Origin: an uncultured Holophagaceae bacterium | GTDB lineage: Bacteria; Acidobacteriota; Holophagae; Holophagales; Holophagaceae | NCBI GenBank assembly: GCA_903863195.1 | Contig: CAIPAY010000133.1 | Location: 45,215-109,214 of the forward strand | Length of the DNA: 64,000 bases | Reading direction: 5' to 3' | Shown: positions 46,863-55,052 of the stretch, piece by piece | How positions within the stretch are numbered: the stretch's first letter is position 1 | Layout of the letters: every line of letters begins with the position of its first letter | Notes under the pieces: generated by a model | What the model was told of the DNA's origin: nothing | The model's database searches: none | The model's input: only the letters and a program-made list of their open reading frames with translations | Translations under genes and position numbers: made by a program

Positions 46863-48077
46863 TCAAGCCCGGGGGGGATTCCCGGCCCTGGCCCGGGCGA
46901 TGACCTGCCGGATGGCCGCCACCACCTGATCCTGGTCGGCCTCGGTCAGTCCCGGCCAGAGTGGCAGGCTGAGCAGACGATCGCCGCTCCACTCGCTGTG
47001 GGGCAGGCCGTCCTGGGGCAGGTGCTGGGGATGGGCGGCGTAGAAGGCTCGATACCAGGGATGGACGTGCGCCGGCCGGTAGTGGATGCCGGTACCGATG
47101 TTCTCCTCCTTGAGCGCCGCGACGAAGGCGTCCCGGTCCAGGCCCAGCTTCTCTGGGTGGATGCGCAGCACGAAGAGGTGGAAGCAGTGGCCGTGGTCCG
47201 CGTCCCCGGGCCAGGGCAGCAGCACCTCGTCCAGATCGGCCAGCAGCTCCAGGTAGCGGCGGAAGAGGTGCCCGCGGCGGGCATTGAAGCCGTCCAGCTT
47301 CTGGATCTGATGCAGCCCCATGGCGGCCTGCAGGTCCATGAAGTTGGCCTTGCGGCCGGGCTCGAAGACCTCGGTGTGGGGGCTGCCCTCCTTGGCAAAG
47401 CGCTTCCATGCATCGCGGTCGATGCCGTGGAAGCGCAGGCGCTTGATGCGGCCCTCGTAGTCGTCGTTGAAGAAAGCGATGGCGCCGCCCTCCCCGGTGG
47501 TCATGTTCTTGTTCGGGTGGAAGCTGTAGACGCTCATGACCGAGCGCGGGTTGCCGCCGATCTTGGTGCCGCGGTAGTGGGCGCCCATGGCCTGGGCCGC
47601 ATCCTCCACCACCCAGAGGCCATGTTTCTCCGCCAGAGCCCAGATGGCCTCCATGGGACAGGGCAGGCCCGTGAGATGCACGGGGATGATGCCCACCGTG
47701 CGGGGCGTGATGGCGGCCTCCAGTTTCGATGGATCGAGGTTGAGGGTCACGGGATCGATGTCCACCAGCACCGGCACGCCGCCCTGCAACACGATGGTGC
47801 TGAGGGTGCTCACCCAAGTCAGCGAGGTGGTGATGACCTCGTCGCCGGGCTGCAGGCCCAGCACCTGCATCGTGATCTCCTGGGCCGTGGTGGCGCTGTT
47901 CATGGCCAGGCAGTGGGGCACCCCGTTGTAGGCCTGCAGGGCCTCCTCGAACTTGGCGGACTTGGGTCCCGTGGTGATCCACCCGCTGTGGATCGTGTCG
48001 ATGATCTCGGCGATCTCCTCCTCCCCCACCATGGGGCGAGTGAAGGGCAGGAACTCGGGGCGGCGGACATAAGACAC
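46863..48077 (-). CDS. DegT/DnrJ/EryC1/StrS sugar aminotransferase (ArnB-like)
   Basis: The 404-residue PLP enzyme has the family signature FTRPMVGEEEIAEI...GWITTGPK, the PLP-contacting VEDAAQAMGA, and the catalytic lysine in SFHPNKNMTTGEGG. It transfers an amino group to a keto-sugar nucleotide. Similarity to ArnB (UDP-Ara4N synthesis) is notable, but no other arn genes are in the window; it could act in O-antigen or glycan synthesis. Confidence 0.88.
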   Translation of the reverse strand: MSYVRRPEFLPFTRPMVGEEEIAEIIDTIHSGWITTGPKSAKFEEALQAYNGVPHCLAMNSATTAQEITMQVLGLQPGDEVITTSLTWVSTLSTIVLQGGVPVLVDIDPVTLNLDPSKLEAAITPRTVGIIPVHLTGLPCPMEAIWALAEKHGLWVVEDAAQAMGAHYRGTKIGGNPRSVMSVYSFHPNKNMTTGEGGAIAFFNDDYEGRIKRLRFHGIDRDAWKRFAKEGSPHTEVFEPGRKANFMDLQAAMGLHQIQKLDGFNARRGHLFRRYLELLADLDEVLLPWPGDADHGHCFHLFVLRIHPEKLGLDRDAFVAALKEENIGTGIHYRPAHVHPWYRAFYAAHPQHLPQDGLPHSEWSGDRLLSLPLWPGLTEADQDQVVAAIRQVIARARAGNPPRA

Positions 48078-48095
48078 GAGGGACTCCGGCTTGGT

Positions 48096-48123
48096 GGCTG
48101 TCAGCTATCAGCTGTCAGCTATC
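48096..48123. repeat. Left inverted repeat framing the four-helix-bundle gene
   Basis: The 28-bp sequence is built from repeating GTCAGCTATC-type units. Its reverse complement matches 48666-48693 at 25 of 28 positions. Confidence 0.85.
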
Positions 48124-48293
48124 GATGGGGTCCAGCCATCAACCTGGGCCCGATCCAGAATAGACCAACCTCTTGGAGAGCTCGAATCAAGTGACCGGAA
48201 GGGTGAATGGTAAAGGCATGATCTGGGCCGGTTTCCAGGTGGGAGGGGAGCCCCGGGAAGGTATAGGATCGGACAACCATCCTGGAGTGGCTG

Positions 48294-48674
48294 ATGCAGG
48301 ACTTCCGGAATCTCGCGGTTTGGTGCCGAGCCCACGAGCTCACCCTGGACATCTACTCTGAGACCGCCGCGTTTCCTGCCCGGGAGATCTTCGGGGTCAC
48401 AAGCCAGATGCGCCGGTCGGCAGCCTCCCTGGCCACCAACATCGCCGAGGGCTGCGGTCGCGGCTCCGATGCAGACTTCGCGCGGTTCCTGCAGATGGCA
48501 CTGGGGTCAGCATCCGAATTGGAATACCAGATACTCCTCGCTTCGGATCTCGGCTACCTTTCGCCGGCCTCCAGCCTGTCCCTGACCAAACAGGTCCAGA
48601 CCTTCAAGAAGATGACCGCAGCCCTGCTCCGGAAAACCAGAACACCGAGCGGCCCTTCTGTGACTGACAGCTGA
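48294..48674 (+). CDS. Four-helix-bundle protein of the 23S IVP / Avd-like family
   Basis: The 126-residue protein begins MQDFRNLAVWCRAHELTLDIY and contains SQMRRSAASLATNIAEGCGR and LGSASELEYQILLASDLGYL, the hallmarks of the S23/IVP four-helix bundle. Homologues occur as intervening sequences in 23S rRNA genes or as Avd cofactors of diversity-generating retroelements; neither context exists here. GGAG precedes ATG 48294. The last residues and stop lie within the right inverted repeat. The function of free-standing copies is unknown. Confidence 0.88.
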   Translation: MQDFRNLAVWCRAHELTLDIYSETAAFPAREIFGVTSQMRRSAASLATNIAEGCGRGSDADFARFLQMALGSASELEYQILLASDLGYLSPASSLSLTKQVQTFKKMTAALLRKTRTPSGPSVTDS

Positions 48675-48693
48675 CAGCCGATAGCTGAGAGCC
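48666..48693. repeat. Right inverted repeat framing the four-helix-bundle gene
   Basis: It overlaps the stop of the four-helix-bundle gene and ends directly against the stop codon of the next, convergent kinase gene (48694). Confidence 0.85.
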
Positions 48694-50136
48694 CTAGGCG
48701 ATCTGCATCGTGATCCGCAGGGTGCTGCCGTGGCCGAGGCCTTCGCTGCTCAGGGTGATGGTGCCGCCCATCATCTCCATGAGGTGCTTGGAGATCACCA
48801 GGCCCAGGCCCGTGCCGCCATACTCACGGCTGTGACCGCCCTCGGCCTGGGCGAACTTCTGGAAGAGGCGGGCCTGGGAGTCGAGGCTGACACCGATGCC
48901 CGTGTCCACGACGGCGAGGGTGACGATGCCTGGATGCCGCTCCACCTGGATCGACACGCTGCCTTCCTTGGTGAACTTGAGGGCGTTGGAGAGCAGGTTG
49001 AGCAGCACCTGCTTGAGCCGGTTCGGGTCCACCATGACCTCGGGGAGGTCGCTGAGCTCCGGCCAGACCAGCTCGACGCCGGGCTTGCGGGGATAGGCCT
49101 CGGCGATGGGCCGGACCTCATCCAGGAGGACATCCAGGCTGAAGGGCTCGGGATGGGTCTCCAGCTTGCCAGACTCGATCTTGGCCAGGTCCAGGATGTC
49201 ATTCAGGAGGCCCAGCAGGTGCTGGCCCGAGATGTAGCTGTCCTGCAGCATGGAGCGCATCTCGTCGGCATCGTCGTAGAGGCCGTCCATGACGAGGCGG
49301 GTGAAGCCCAGGATGCCGGTGAGCGGGGTGCGCAGCTCGTGGCTCGTCAGGGCCAGGAACTCGCTCTTGAGCTGGTCGGCCTCGCGCAGGGCGTCGTTGA
49401 CGCGCTCCAGTTCCATGGCCTGGCGCTGGAGCGCATCGCGCTGCTCGGACAGGTCCCGGAACAGCCAGGCGTTGTAGAGCGAGATGGCCGCCTGCCGCTG
49501 GAGGATGGTGATGGAGTCGAGGTCCTCCTCCTCCCAGCGCCGGTCTGCGGGCATGGCCAGGATGGCGAAGCCCAGGAGGAGCAGCTGATGCTCGAAAGGA
49601 ATGAAGTAGAGGGGCGATCCGTCCGCGCTGCGGAGGTCATCCAGGATGCCGTGGTCGCCGGGGGCATCCAGCCACTGGCTCTGGAACAGCACCAGCGGCG
49701 TCTCGGGGAACGGGTTGGGGGCCGGCAGTCGCATGGCGGACCACTGGGCCTTCGCCAGGCCGGTGCCCTCCTTGGGGACGTAGCCGGCCCCGCCATCCTC
49801 CAGGGTCCAGACCACCGCGCGCCGGCAGTGGAACTCCTGGGCCAGCACATCCAGCACCACACTGACCACCTGCCCTCCCTTGGACGTGGCGGCCAGGATC
49901 TCGGATACATGCTGGAGCACCTGCATCTGGTGGGAGCGGCGGCCCAGCTTGGCGCGCAGATCCCGGGTCTCGTGCATGGACTGGGTCAGCTGCCGCTGGG
50001 TCTGCATGAGCTCCGCCAGCATCTCGGCACCCTGGGCCCGCACCGTCGGTACGGTGGGCAGCTGCCGAGGACCCGAACTGGTCTTGACGGGGGGCGGAAT
50101 GGGTTTGGGACCCGACGAGTCGTTCAAGCTGGACAT
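48694..50136 (-). CDS. Soluble GAF-domain sensor histidine kinase
   Basis: The 480-residue kinase has no membrane span. A coiled coil (about 35-75) leads into a GAF domain (about 75-225), a second coiled coil, and HisKA with LTSHELRTPLTGILGF. The HATPase domain contains NLLSNALKFT, DTGIGV and GGTGLGLVIS. No response regulator adjoins it. It is divergent from another kinase with 66 bp between the starts, so the two may share control. Confidence 0.92.
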   Translation of the reverse strand: MSSLNDSSGPKPIPPPVKTSSGPRQLPTVPTVRAQGAEMLAELMQTQRQLTQSMHETRDLRAKLGRRSHQMQVLQHVSEILAATSKGGQVVSVVLDVLAQEFHCRRAVVWTLEDGGAGYVPKEGTGLAKAQWSAMRLPAPNPFPETPLVLFQSQWLDAPGDHGILDDLRSADGSPLYFIPFEHQLLLLGFAILAMPADRRWEEEDLDSITILQRQAAISLYNAWLFRDLSEQRDALQRQAMELERVNDALREADQLKSEFLALTSHELRTPLTGILGFTRLVMDGLYDDADEMRSMLQDSYISGQHLLGLLNDILDLAKIESGKLETHPEPFSLDVLLDEVRPIAEAYPRKPGVELVWPELSDLPEVMVDPNRLKQVLLNLLSNALKFTKEGSVSIQVERHPGIVTLAVVDTGIGVSLDSQARLFQKFAQAEGGHSREYGGTGLGLVISKHLMEMMGGTITLSSEGLGHGSTLRITMQIA

Positions 50137-50202
50137 GGTCCCCAAGCATGGCCTCCCACAGCAGTGCTGCCAAGGGGTGCAGAATTCGTCCAAGATGGAG
50201 AC

Positions 50203-51426
50203 ATGGCGAACCGCGCCCCCACCTTCTCCCTCCAACGGATCATTTTCCTGGCCGTCTCGCTGGTGCTCTGCGTCCAGGTGGGCTGGTGGATCAGTGTCCA
50301 GATCCGGGAGTCCCGGCGGCTGCTGGAGGCCCGCTCCCAGGCCCTGCAGGCCAGTCGGGCCGAGGCCTGGCAACTCGACAGCCTCAGCATCCTCAACGCC
50401 ATCCACGCCCGGCCCGACCGCTCCTCCCGCGTCGGGGCCGTCGAGGGCCAGCTGCCGACCCTGCCCAGCTTCGAGGAGCGCCGGCAGGCCATCCAGCGGA
50501 AATACCCCCACGTGGCCGTGGTGCCGACGCCGCTCTCGCCCGACGACCTCGCCCTGCTGGATGGTGCAGCCTTCCTGTCCCTGCGGCCCGAGCCCCTGGC
50601 CGAGCTGCGCAACCAGCGCTGGCACTCCGTCTTCCGGGCCGCCACCGAAGGCGCCTTCATGGTCGTGGTGGTGCTCTCGGGCCTGGTGCTGCTCTACCGC
50701 AAGCTCTCCGAGGAGCTCGACCTGCGGCTGCGGCAGCGCAACTTCACCTCCGCGGTCACCCATGAGCTGAAGACGCCCATCGCCTCCCTGCGCGTCTGGA
50801 CCGAGACCCTGTTCACCCGCACCCTGCCGGAGGAGCAGCGGACCCGCATCCGGACCCTCATGGAGAAAGACCTGGAGCGGCTCAACGAGCTCGTGGGCAA
50901 CCTGCTGGACGTGGCTCGGGCCGAGTCCGGCAGTCTGGTGCTGCACCTGGTACCCCTGGAGCTGGGCCCCTGGCTCCGCGGCGTCTGCGAAGCCATGGAC
51001 CAGCGGCTGGGCGCCGGCGAGCTCGGGCTGAAGCTGGAGTTCACCTCGGAGCCCCTCTGGATTGAGGCGGACCCCAAGGCCCTGGGCACCGTGGTGGAGA
51101 ACCTGCTCTCGAACGCCTACAAGTACGCAGCGGAGCCCCGGGAGACCACCGTGACCCTCGACAGTGACGGTGACGAGATCCTGCTCGTGGTCAGCGACCT
51201 GGGCCACGGCCTCGCCCCCAAGGACCTGCCCCGGGTGTTCCACCGGTTCTTCCGGGTCGGGGACGAGATGACCCGCCAGGTGGCCGGCACGGGCCTCGGA
51301 CTCTTCCTGGTGAAGGAGATCACCACGCGCCACGGGGGCAAGGTGCAGGCCTTCAGCCGGGGTCCGGGCCTGGGCGCGGCCTTCACCGTGCGTCTGCCCC
51401 GCGTCCCCAGGCCCGCAGATGCCTGA
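50203..51426 (+). CDS. Membrane sensor histidine kinase coupled to an ECF sigma operon
   Basis: The 407-residue kinase has two membrane helices (about 12-31 and 150-168) flanking a 120-residue periplasmic sensor of unknown fold. HisKA is SAVTHELKTPIASLRVW, and the HATPase has ENLLSNAYKYA, DLGHGL and GTGLGLFLV. GGAG lies just before ATG 50203. Its last codons overlap the start of the ECF sigma gene by 8 bp, and no response regulator is encoded nearby. Confidence 0.92.
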   Translation: MANRAPTFSLQRIIFLAVSLVLCVQVGWWISVQIRESRRLLEARSQALQASRAEAWQLDSLSILNAIHARPDRSSRVGAVEGQLPTLPSFEERRQAIQRKYPHVAVVPTPLSPDDLALLDGAAFLSLRPEPLAELRNQRWHSVFRAATEGAFMVVVVLSGLVLLYRKLSEELDLRLRQRNFTSAVTHELKTPIASLRVWTETLFTRTLPEEQRTRIRTLMEKDLERLNELVGNLLDVARAESGSLVLHLVPLELGPWLRGVCEAMDQRLGAGELGLKLEFTSEPLWIEADPKALGTVVENLLSNAYKYAAEPRETTVTLDSDGDEILLVVSDLGHGLAPKDLPRVFHRFFRVGDEMTRQVAGTGLGLFLVKEITTRHGGKVQAFSRGPGLGAAFTVRLPRVPRPADA

Positions 51427-52042
51427 GCCCGGTCTGCCGATCCGCCCAGAGGCGGCCCTCGTCCTCGCCGCCGCCCAGGGGGACCCCGAGGCCTTCGAGG
51501 CCCTGGTGCGCCCTCACCTGGGCATGCTTTTCCGGGTCATCGACCGGATCCTGGGCAACGAGGCCGAAAGCCAGGACGCCCTCCAGGACGCCCTGCTGAC
51601 CCTGCACCGGGAGCTGCCGGGCTTCCAGGGCGCCAGTAAGTTCAGCACCTGGGCCTATCGGATCTGCGTGAACCAGGCCCTGATGGCCCGCCGGAAGCGA
51701 GTCCGGCGCCGGGAAGATGCCATCGAGGATCTGATGCCACGTTTCGGTGACGACGGGCATCACATGAACGTCGACACCCTGATCGATTGGAGTGAGGACG
51801 CGGAGGCCCTGATGAATGTTGAGCAGGATGAGCTCAAGGCCAAGGTGCGTCAGGGCCTGGACCGCCTCTCCGACGATCAGCGCGCCGTATTCGTCCTGCG
51901 CGACCTTGAGGGCTGGAACACCGAGGAGATCTCCCAGCACCTCGGCATCACCCGCGAGCTGGTGCGCCAGCGCGTCCACCGGGCCCGGCTGGCCCTGCGC
52001 GCCCTGCTGCCGGAGTTTGCCCCGGCCCCGGAGGGGAAATGA
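51419..52042 (+). CDS. ECF-type RNA polymerase sigma factor
   Basis: The 207-residue protein has sigma region 2 (FEALVRPHLGMLFRVIDRIL, SQDALQDALLTLHRELPGF, FSTWAYRICVNQALMARRK) and region 4 (LDRLSDDQRAVFVLRDLEGWNTEEISQHL with helix-turn-helix GITRELVRQRVHRAR). It overlaps the kinase gene upstream and the anti-sigma gene downstream (ATGA), so all three are translationally coupled. Confidence 0.95.
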   Translation: MPEPGLPIRPEAALVLAAAQGDPEAFEALVRPHLGMLFRVIDRILGNEAESQDALQDALLTLHRELPGFQGASKFSTWAYRICVNQALMARRKRVRRREDAIEDLMPRFGDDGHHMNVDTLIDWSEDAEALMNVEQDELKAKVRQGLDRLSDDQRAVFVLRDLEGWNTEEISQHLGITRELVRQRVHRARLALRALLPEFAPAPEGK

Positions 52043-52815
52043 CCATCCTCGTTCCCACCTGTGAGCAGTTCACCAGCCTCCTGACCGACTACGAGGAAGG
52101 GGCCCTGGGCCCCCTGGACTGGCTGGGCATGAAGCTGCACTTGGCGCTCTGCCCCCCCTGCCAGACCTTCCTCCGCAGCTTCGAACGGACCCCCGCCCTC
52201 CTCCGCCAGGCATGGGACGGCCCAGCCGAGGCCCCGGCGGAGCGCGCCCTGGCCAGCGCCCTGGCCGCGCTGCGCGAGGGACGGCAGCCCCGCGGCCCCC
52301 AGCACCACCCGGAACCCGAGGCCTGGACCGCCCTCCACGGCAGCGGCGACCTCTTCACCGCCCTGCTCCTCCGGCTCCACCTCGGCCACTGTCCCTCCTG
52401 CCGGGCCGCGCAGGGCGACAAACTCGCCCTGGCCCCGACGGCGGCGGATCCCCTCGAAGTCCTCCGGCCGCACCTGCCTGAAGAAGCCCGCTGGCGCTGG
52501 TCCCGAATCGGGGACGGCCGCATCGCCCGGGTCCTGGCGGACGCCCAGAGCGGCGCCACCCTGAGCCTGGCCCGGCTCCAGGGGGGCGGCACCGTGCCCC
52601 GCCATGACCACGTGGGCGAAGAAGTTTCCGTGCTGCTGTGCGGCGGCCTCCAGGATGGCCCGGCCCACCTGGGTCCCGGCGACTGGATCACCCACGGCCC
52701 CGGCTACCTGCACGCCCCTGAGGCCGATCCCCAGGGCGAGTGCTGGGCCCTGGTCCGCCTGGAGTCCGGCATCCGCTTCGAGGGCTGGCGCGGGCTCTTC
52801 GGCGTGGTCCGCTAG
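52039..52815 (+). CDS. ChrR-like anti-sigma factor with two zinc-finger motifs and a cupin domain
   Basis: The 258-residue protein has a zinc anti-sigma motif HLALCPPC near residue 36, a second one HLGHCPSC near residue 118, and a C-terminal cupin domain (PRHDHVGEEVSVLL, GPGDWITHGPGYLHAP) with metal-ligand histidines. ChrR in Rhodobacter uses this zinc-plus-cupin plan to release an ECF sigma factor on singlet oxygen. The duplicated zinc motif is unusual. It converges on hypE with a 4-bp overlap. Confidence 0.88.
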   Translation: MTILVPTCEQFTSLLTDYEEGALGPLDWLGMKLHLALCPPCQTFLRSFERTPALLRQAWDGPAEAPAERALASALAALREGRQPRGPQHHPEPEAWTALHGSGDLFTALLLRLHLGHCPSCRAAQGDKLALAPTAADPLEVLRPHLPEEARWRWSRIGDGRIARVLADAQSGATLSLARLQGGGTVPRHDHVGEEVSVLLCGGLQDGPAHLGPGDWITHGPGYLHAPEADPQGECWALVRLESGIRFEGWRGLFGVVR

Positions 52816-53858
52816 CAGATTCTCGGCAGCTGCTCTCCGCTGAGCAGGTCCAGGAGCCGGGAGGTGCCGAGGGCCGTGCGCAGCCCGACCCGCCCGGCGG
52901 GACCCTCGATGACCCGGCCGATGATCGCGGCCCCGGCGCCGCCCAGGGTGGCCTGCAGGACAGCCAGGGCGCGCTGCGCCTGGGCCTCGGGCAGGAAGGC
53001 CACCAGCCGACCCTCGCAGGCCACGTAGAGCGGGTCGAGGCCCAGGATCTCGCAGGCGGCGGCGACATCCTCCGCCACGGGGATCGCAGCCTCCTCGGCT
53101 TCGATGGCGAGCCCCGCCGCGGCAGCGATCTCGTTGAGCACCGAGGCCAGGCCACCCCGGGTGGGGTCCCGCAGGCAGTGGACGTCCAGCCCGGCGTCCA
53201 GCAGTGCTGCCGCCAGCTGGTGGACCGGCCCGCAGTCGCTGGTGACCGGGGTCTCGAACGCGATCCCCGCCCGCACGGACATCACCGCGATGCCGTGGCG
53301 ACCCAGGTCGCCGCTGACGAGGACCGCGTCCCCGGGCTGCACCCGGCGCGGGTGGATGTCCACCCCGGCGGGGATGAGGCCGATGCCGGCGGTGGTGATG
53401 AAGATCCCGTCGGCCTTGCCCCGGTCCACCACCTTGGTGTCGCCGGTGGCGAGCCGCACGCCGCAGCGGTCCGCCGCGGCCTTCATGGACGCCACCAGCG
53501 GGGCCAGCTCCGCGAAGGGCAGGCCCTCCTCCAGGATGAAGGCCGTGGACAGGGCCAGGGGCTTCGCGCCAGCCATGGCAAGGTCGTTGACCGTCCCGTA
53601 GACCGCCAGCTCGCCCAGGTCGCCGCCGGGAAAGACCCGGGGGTGCACCACGAAGCCGTCCGTGGTGAAGGCCAGCCGGGTACCGCCGGCCTCGACCACC
53701 GCGCTGTCATGGAGCCCGGCCGGATCGGCGCCCAGGGCGGGCAGGAAGATCCCCTCGATGAGCTCCTTCATGAGCCGGCCGCCGCCTCCGTGGGCCATCT
53801 GCACCGTCTCGTGGCGAAGCGGGCGGGGACAGGCGAGGGCGAAGGGATCGGCAGTCAT
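52812..53858 (-). CDS. hypE: Hydrogenase maturation protein HypE
   Basis: The 348-residue AIR-synthase-like protein dehydrates the thiocarboxamide on its C-terminal Cys to give the cyanide ligand of the [NiFe] site. It ends PRIC, the conserved acceptor cysteine, and has HGGGGRLMKELI, DGFVVHP and DPTRGGLA. ATG 53858 gives the normal family length. It is the last gene of the hydrogenase operon; its partner HypF is not in the window. Confidence 0.95.
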   Translation of the reverse strand: MTADPFALACPRPLRHETVQMAHGGGGRLMKELIEGIFLPALGADPAGLHDSAVVEAGGTRLAFTTDGFVVHPRVFPGGDLGELAVYGTVNDLAMAGAKPLALSTAFILEEGLPFAELAPLVASMKAAADRCGVRLATGDTKVVDRGKADGIFITTAGIGLIPAGVDIHPRRVQPGDAVLVSGDLGRHGIAVMSVRAGIAFETPVTSDCGPVHQLAAALLDAGLDVHCLRDPTRGGLASVLNEIAAAAGLAIEAEEAAIPVAEDVAAACEILGLDPLYVACEGRLVAFLPEAQAQRALAVLQATLGGAGAAIIGRVIEGPAGRVGLRTALGTSRLLDLLSGEQLPRIC

Positions 53859-53899
53859 GGGGCGTCCGGGGGGGTGTTCCAGCTTCGCATGAAAGCCGC

Positions 53900-54364
53900 T
53901 CAGGCCCGGAGGCACTCCGCGCGGACGGCGGCTGCGATCCCCGGCAGGGCGGCCTCCACCTCGGGGCTCAGACCCCAGCGCATGTCCTGCGGCCACTCGA
54001 TGGACACGGCGAAGAGCACCACCTGCGGCACCTCGTCGCCCAGCATGTAGAAGCTGTCCAGCAGGTCCCGCAGCCCGATGTCGTGGGCCGTGAGGCTGGC
54101 GGGATACTCCGAGGAGAACCGGGGCTCCAGACGCCGCACCGTGCCCGGCGGCTGGCCGTCGGCGGTGGCGTCCACCAGGATCATGCGCCCGGCCTCGCGC
54201 ATGGGCTCCAGCAGCACAAGGCTGCCGGTGCCGCCGTCCAGGAGGTCCACGTGGCCGGGCAGGCCGCCCTCCCGGGTCAGCTGATCGACCACGGCAACCC
54301 CCACCCCTTCGTCGCCGAGGAGGGTGTTGCCGATGCCGAGGACCAGGGTGCGGCCGTCAGTCAT
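53900..54364 (-). CDS. hyaD: Hydrogenase maturation protease (HyaD/HybD family)
   Basis: The 154-residue endopeptidase contains LVLGIGNTLLGDEGVGVAV with the nickel-sensing Glu/Asp residues, LLDGGTGSLVLL and ILVDATADGQPPG. It removes the C-terminal tail of the large subunit after nickel insertion. The start overlaps the cytochrome gene by 8 bp. Confidence 0.93.
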   Translation of the reverse strand: MTDGRTLVLGIGNTLLGDEGVGVAVVDQLTREGGLPGHVDLLDGGTGSLVLLEPMREAGRMILVDATADGQPPGTVRRLEPRFSSEYPASLTAHDIGLRDLLDSFYMLGDEVPQVVLFAVSIEWPQDMRWGLSPEVEAALPGIAAAVRAECLRA

Positions 54365-55040
54365 CAAGCCGGTCTTCCCGCTCGAACTTCCAGCCGCCGA
54401 CCATGGAGGAGGTGGTGCCACGGCCCTCCACGTAGTCGTGGTAGAAGACCAGGTAGACATGCACCAGGGTGAACAGCACGTAGAACCAGAGCATGGCGTG
54501 GTGCCACTGGCGCACCACCGCCTCGCTGCCCATGAGGGGCACCACCCAGGCGGCCAGGTTGCCGAAGACCGAGTGGCTGTTGGGCCCGTAGAGCGCGAAG
54601 CCAGTGAGGCCCTGGAACATGAAGATGAAGAAGGTGACGAAGTAGATGAGCCCCGCCAGGCGGTTGTGGCCGATGTGGATGGGCCCCGTGCCCCGGGTCT
54701 GGAGGATGTCGATGCGCAGCACCTCCACAATGTCCCGCCAGGCCTGGCGGTTCAGGGGGATGAACTTGTCCCAGGAGGCGAAGCGGTTGCCTACGAAGCC
54801 CCAGTAGGTCCGGACCAGCATGTTGAAGAGGAACACGTAGCCGGCCATGAAGTGCAGGAAGCGCACCGTGCCGAACCAGTACTGGAACGAGGCCTCCTGG
54901 GCATAGCCCACGGTGAACGGCCGCCCGATGAGGTAGCCGGTCACCGCCAGCACGGCGATGGCCAGGGCGTTCAGCCAGTGGTAGAGGCGCACCGGCATTT
55001 CCCAGACATAGAGCCTGCGGTAGGTCTGTGTTGAGGGCAT
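54357..55040 (-). CDS. hyaC: Ni/Fe-hydrogenase b-type cytochrome subunit
   Basis: The 227-residue protein has four membrane helices and haem-ligand histidines in YHWLN, FLHFMAGY and WHHAMLWFYV...HVYLVFYHDY. It anchors the hydrogenase and passes electrons from the small subunit to quinone. It lies 12 bp after hyaB. Confidence 0.94.
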   Translation of the reverse strand: MPSTQTYRRLYVWEMPVRLYHWLNALAIAVLAVTGYLIGRPFTVGYAQEASFQYWFGTVRFLHFMAGYVFLFNMLVRTYWGFVGNRFASWDKFIPLNRQAWRDIVEVLRIDILQTRGTGPIHIGHNRLAGLIYFVTFFIFMFQGLTGFALYGPNSHSVFGNLAAWVVPLMGSEAVVRQWHHAMLWFYVLFTLVHVYLVFYHDYVEGRGTTSSMVGGWKFEREDRLDD

Positions 55041-55052
55041 GAGGGCCTCCGC

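Noticed and set aside
48294..48674. Diversity-generating retroelement around the Avd-like gene
   Set aside because: No reverse transcriptase, template repeat or variable-repeat gene is present nearby.
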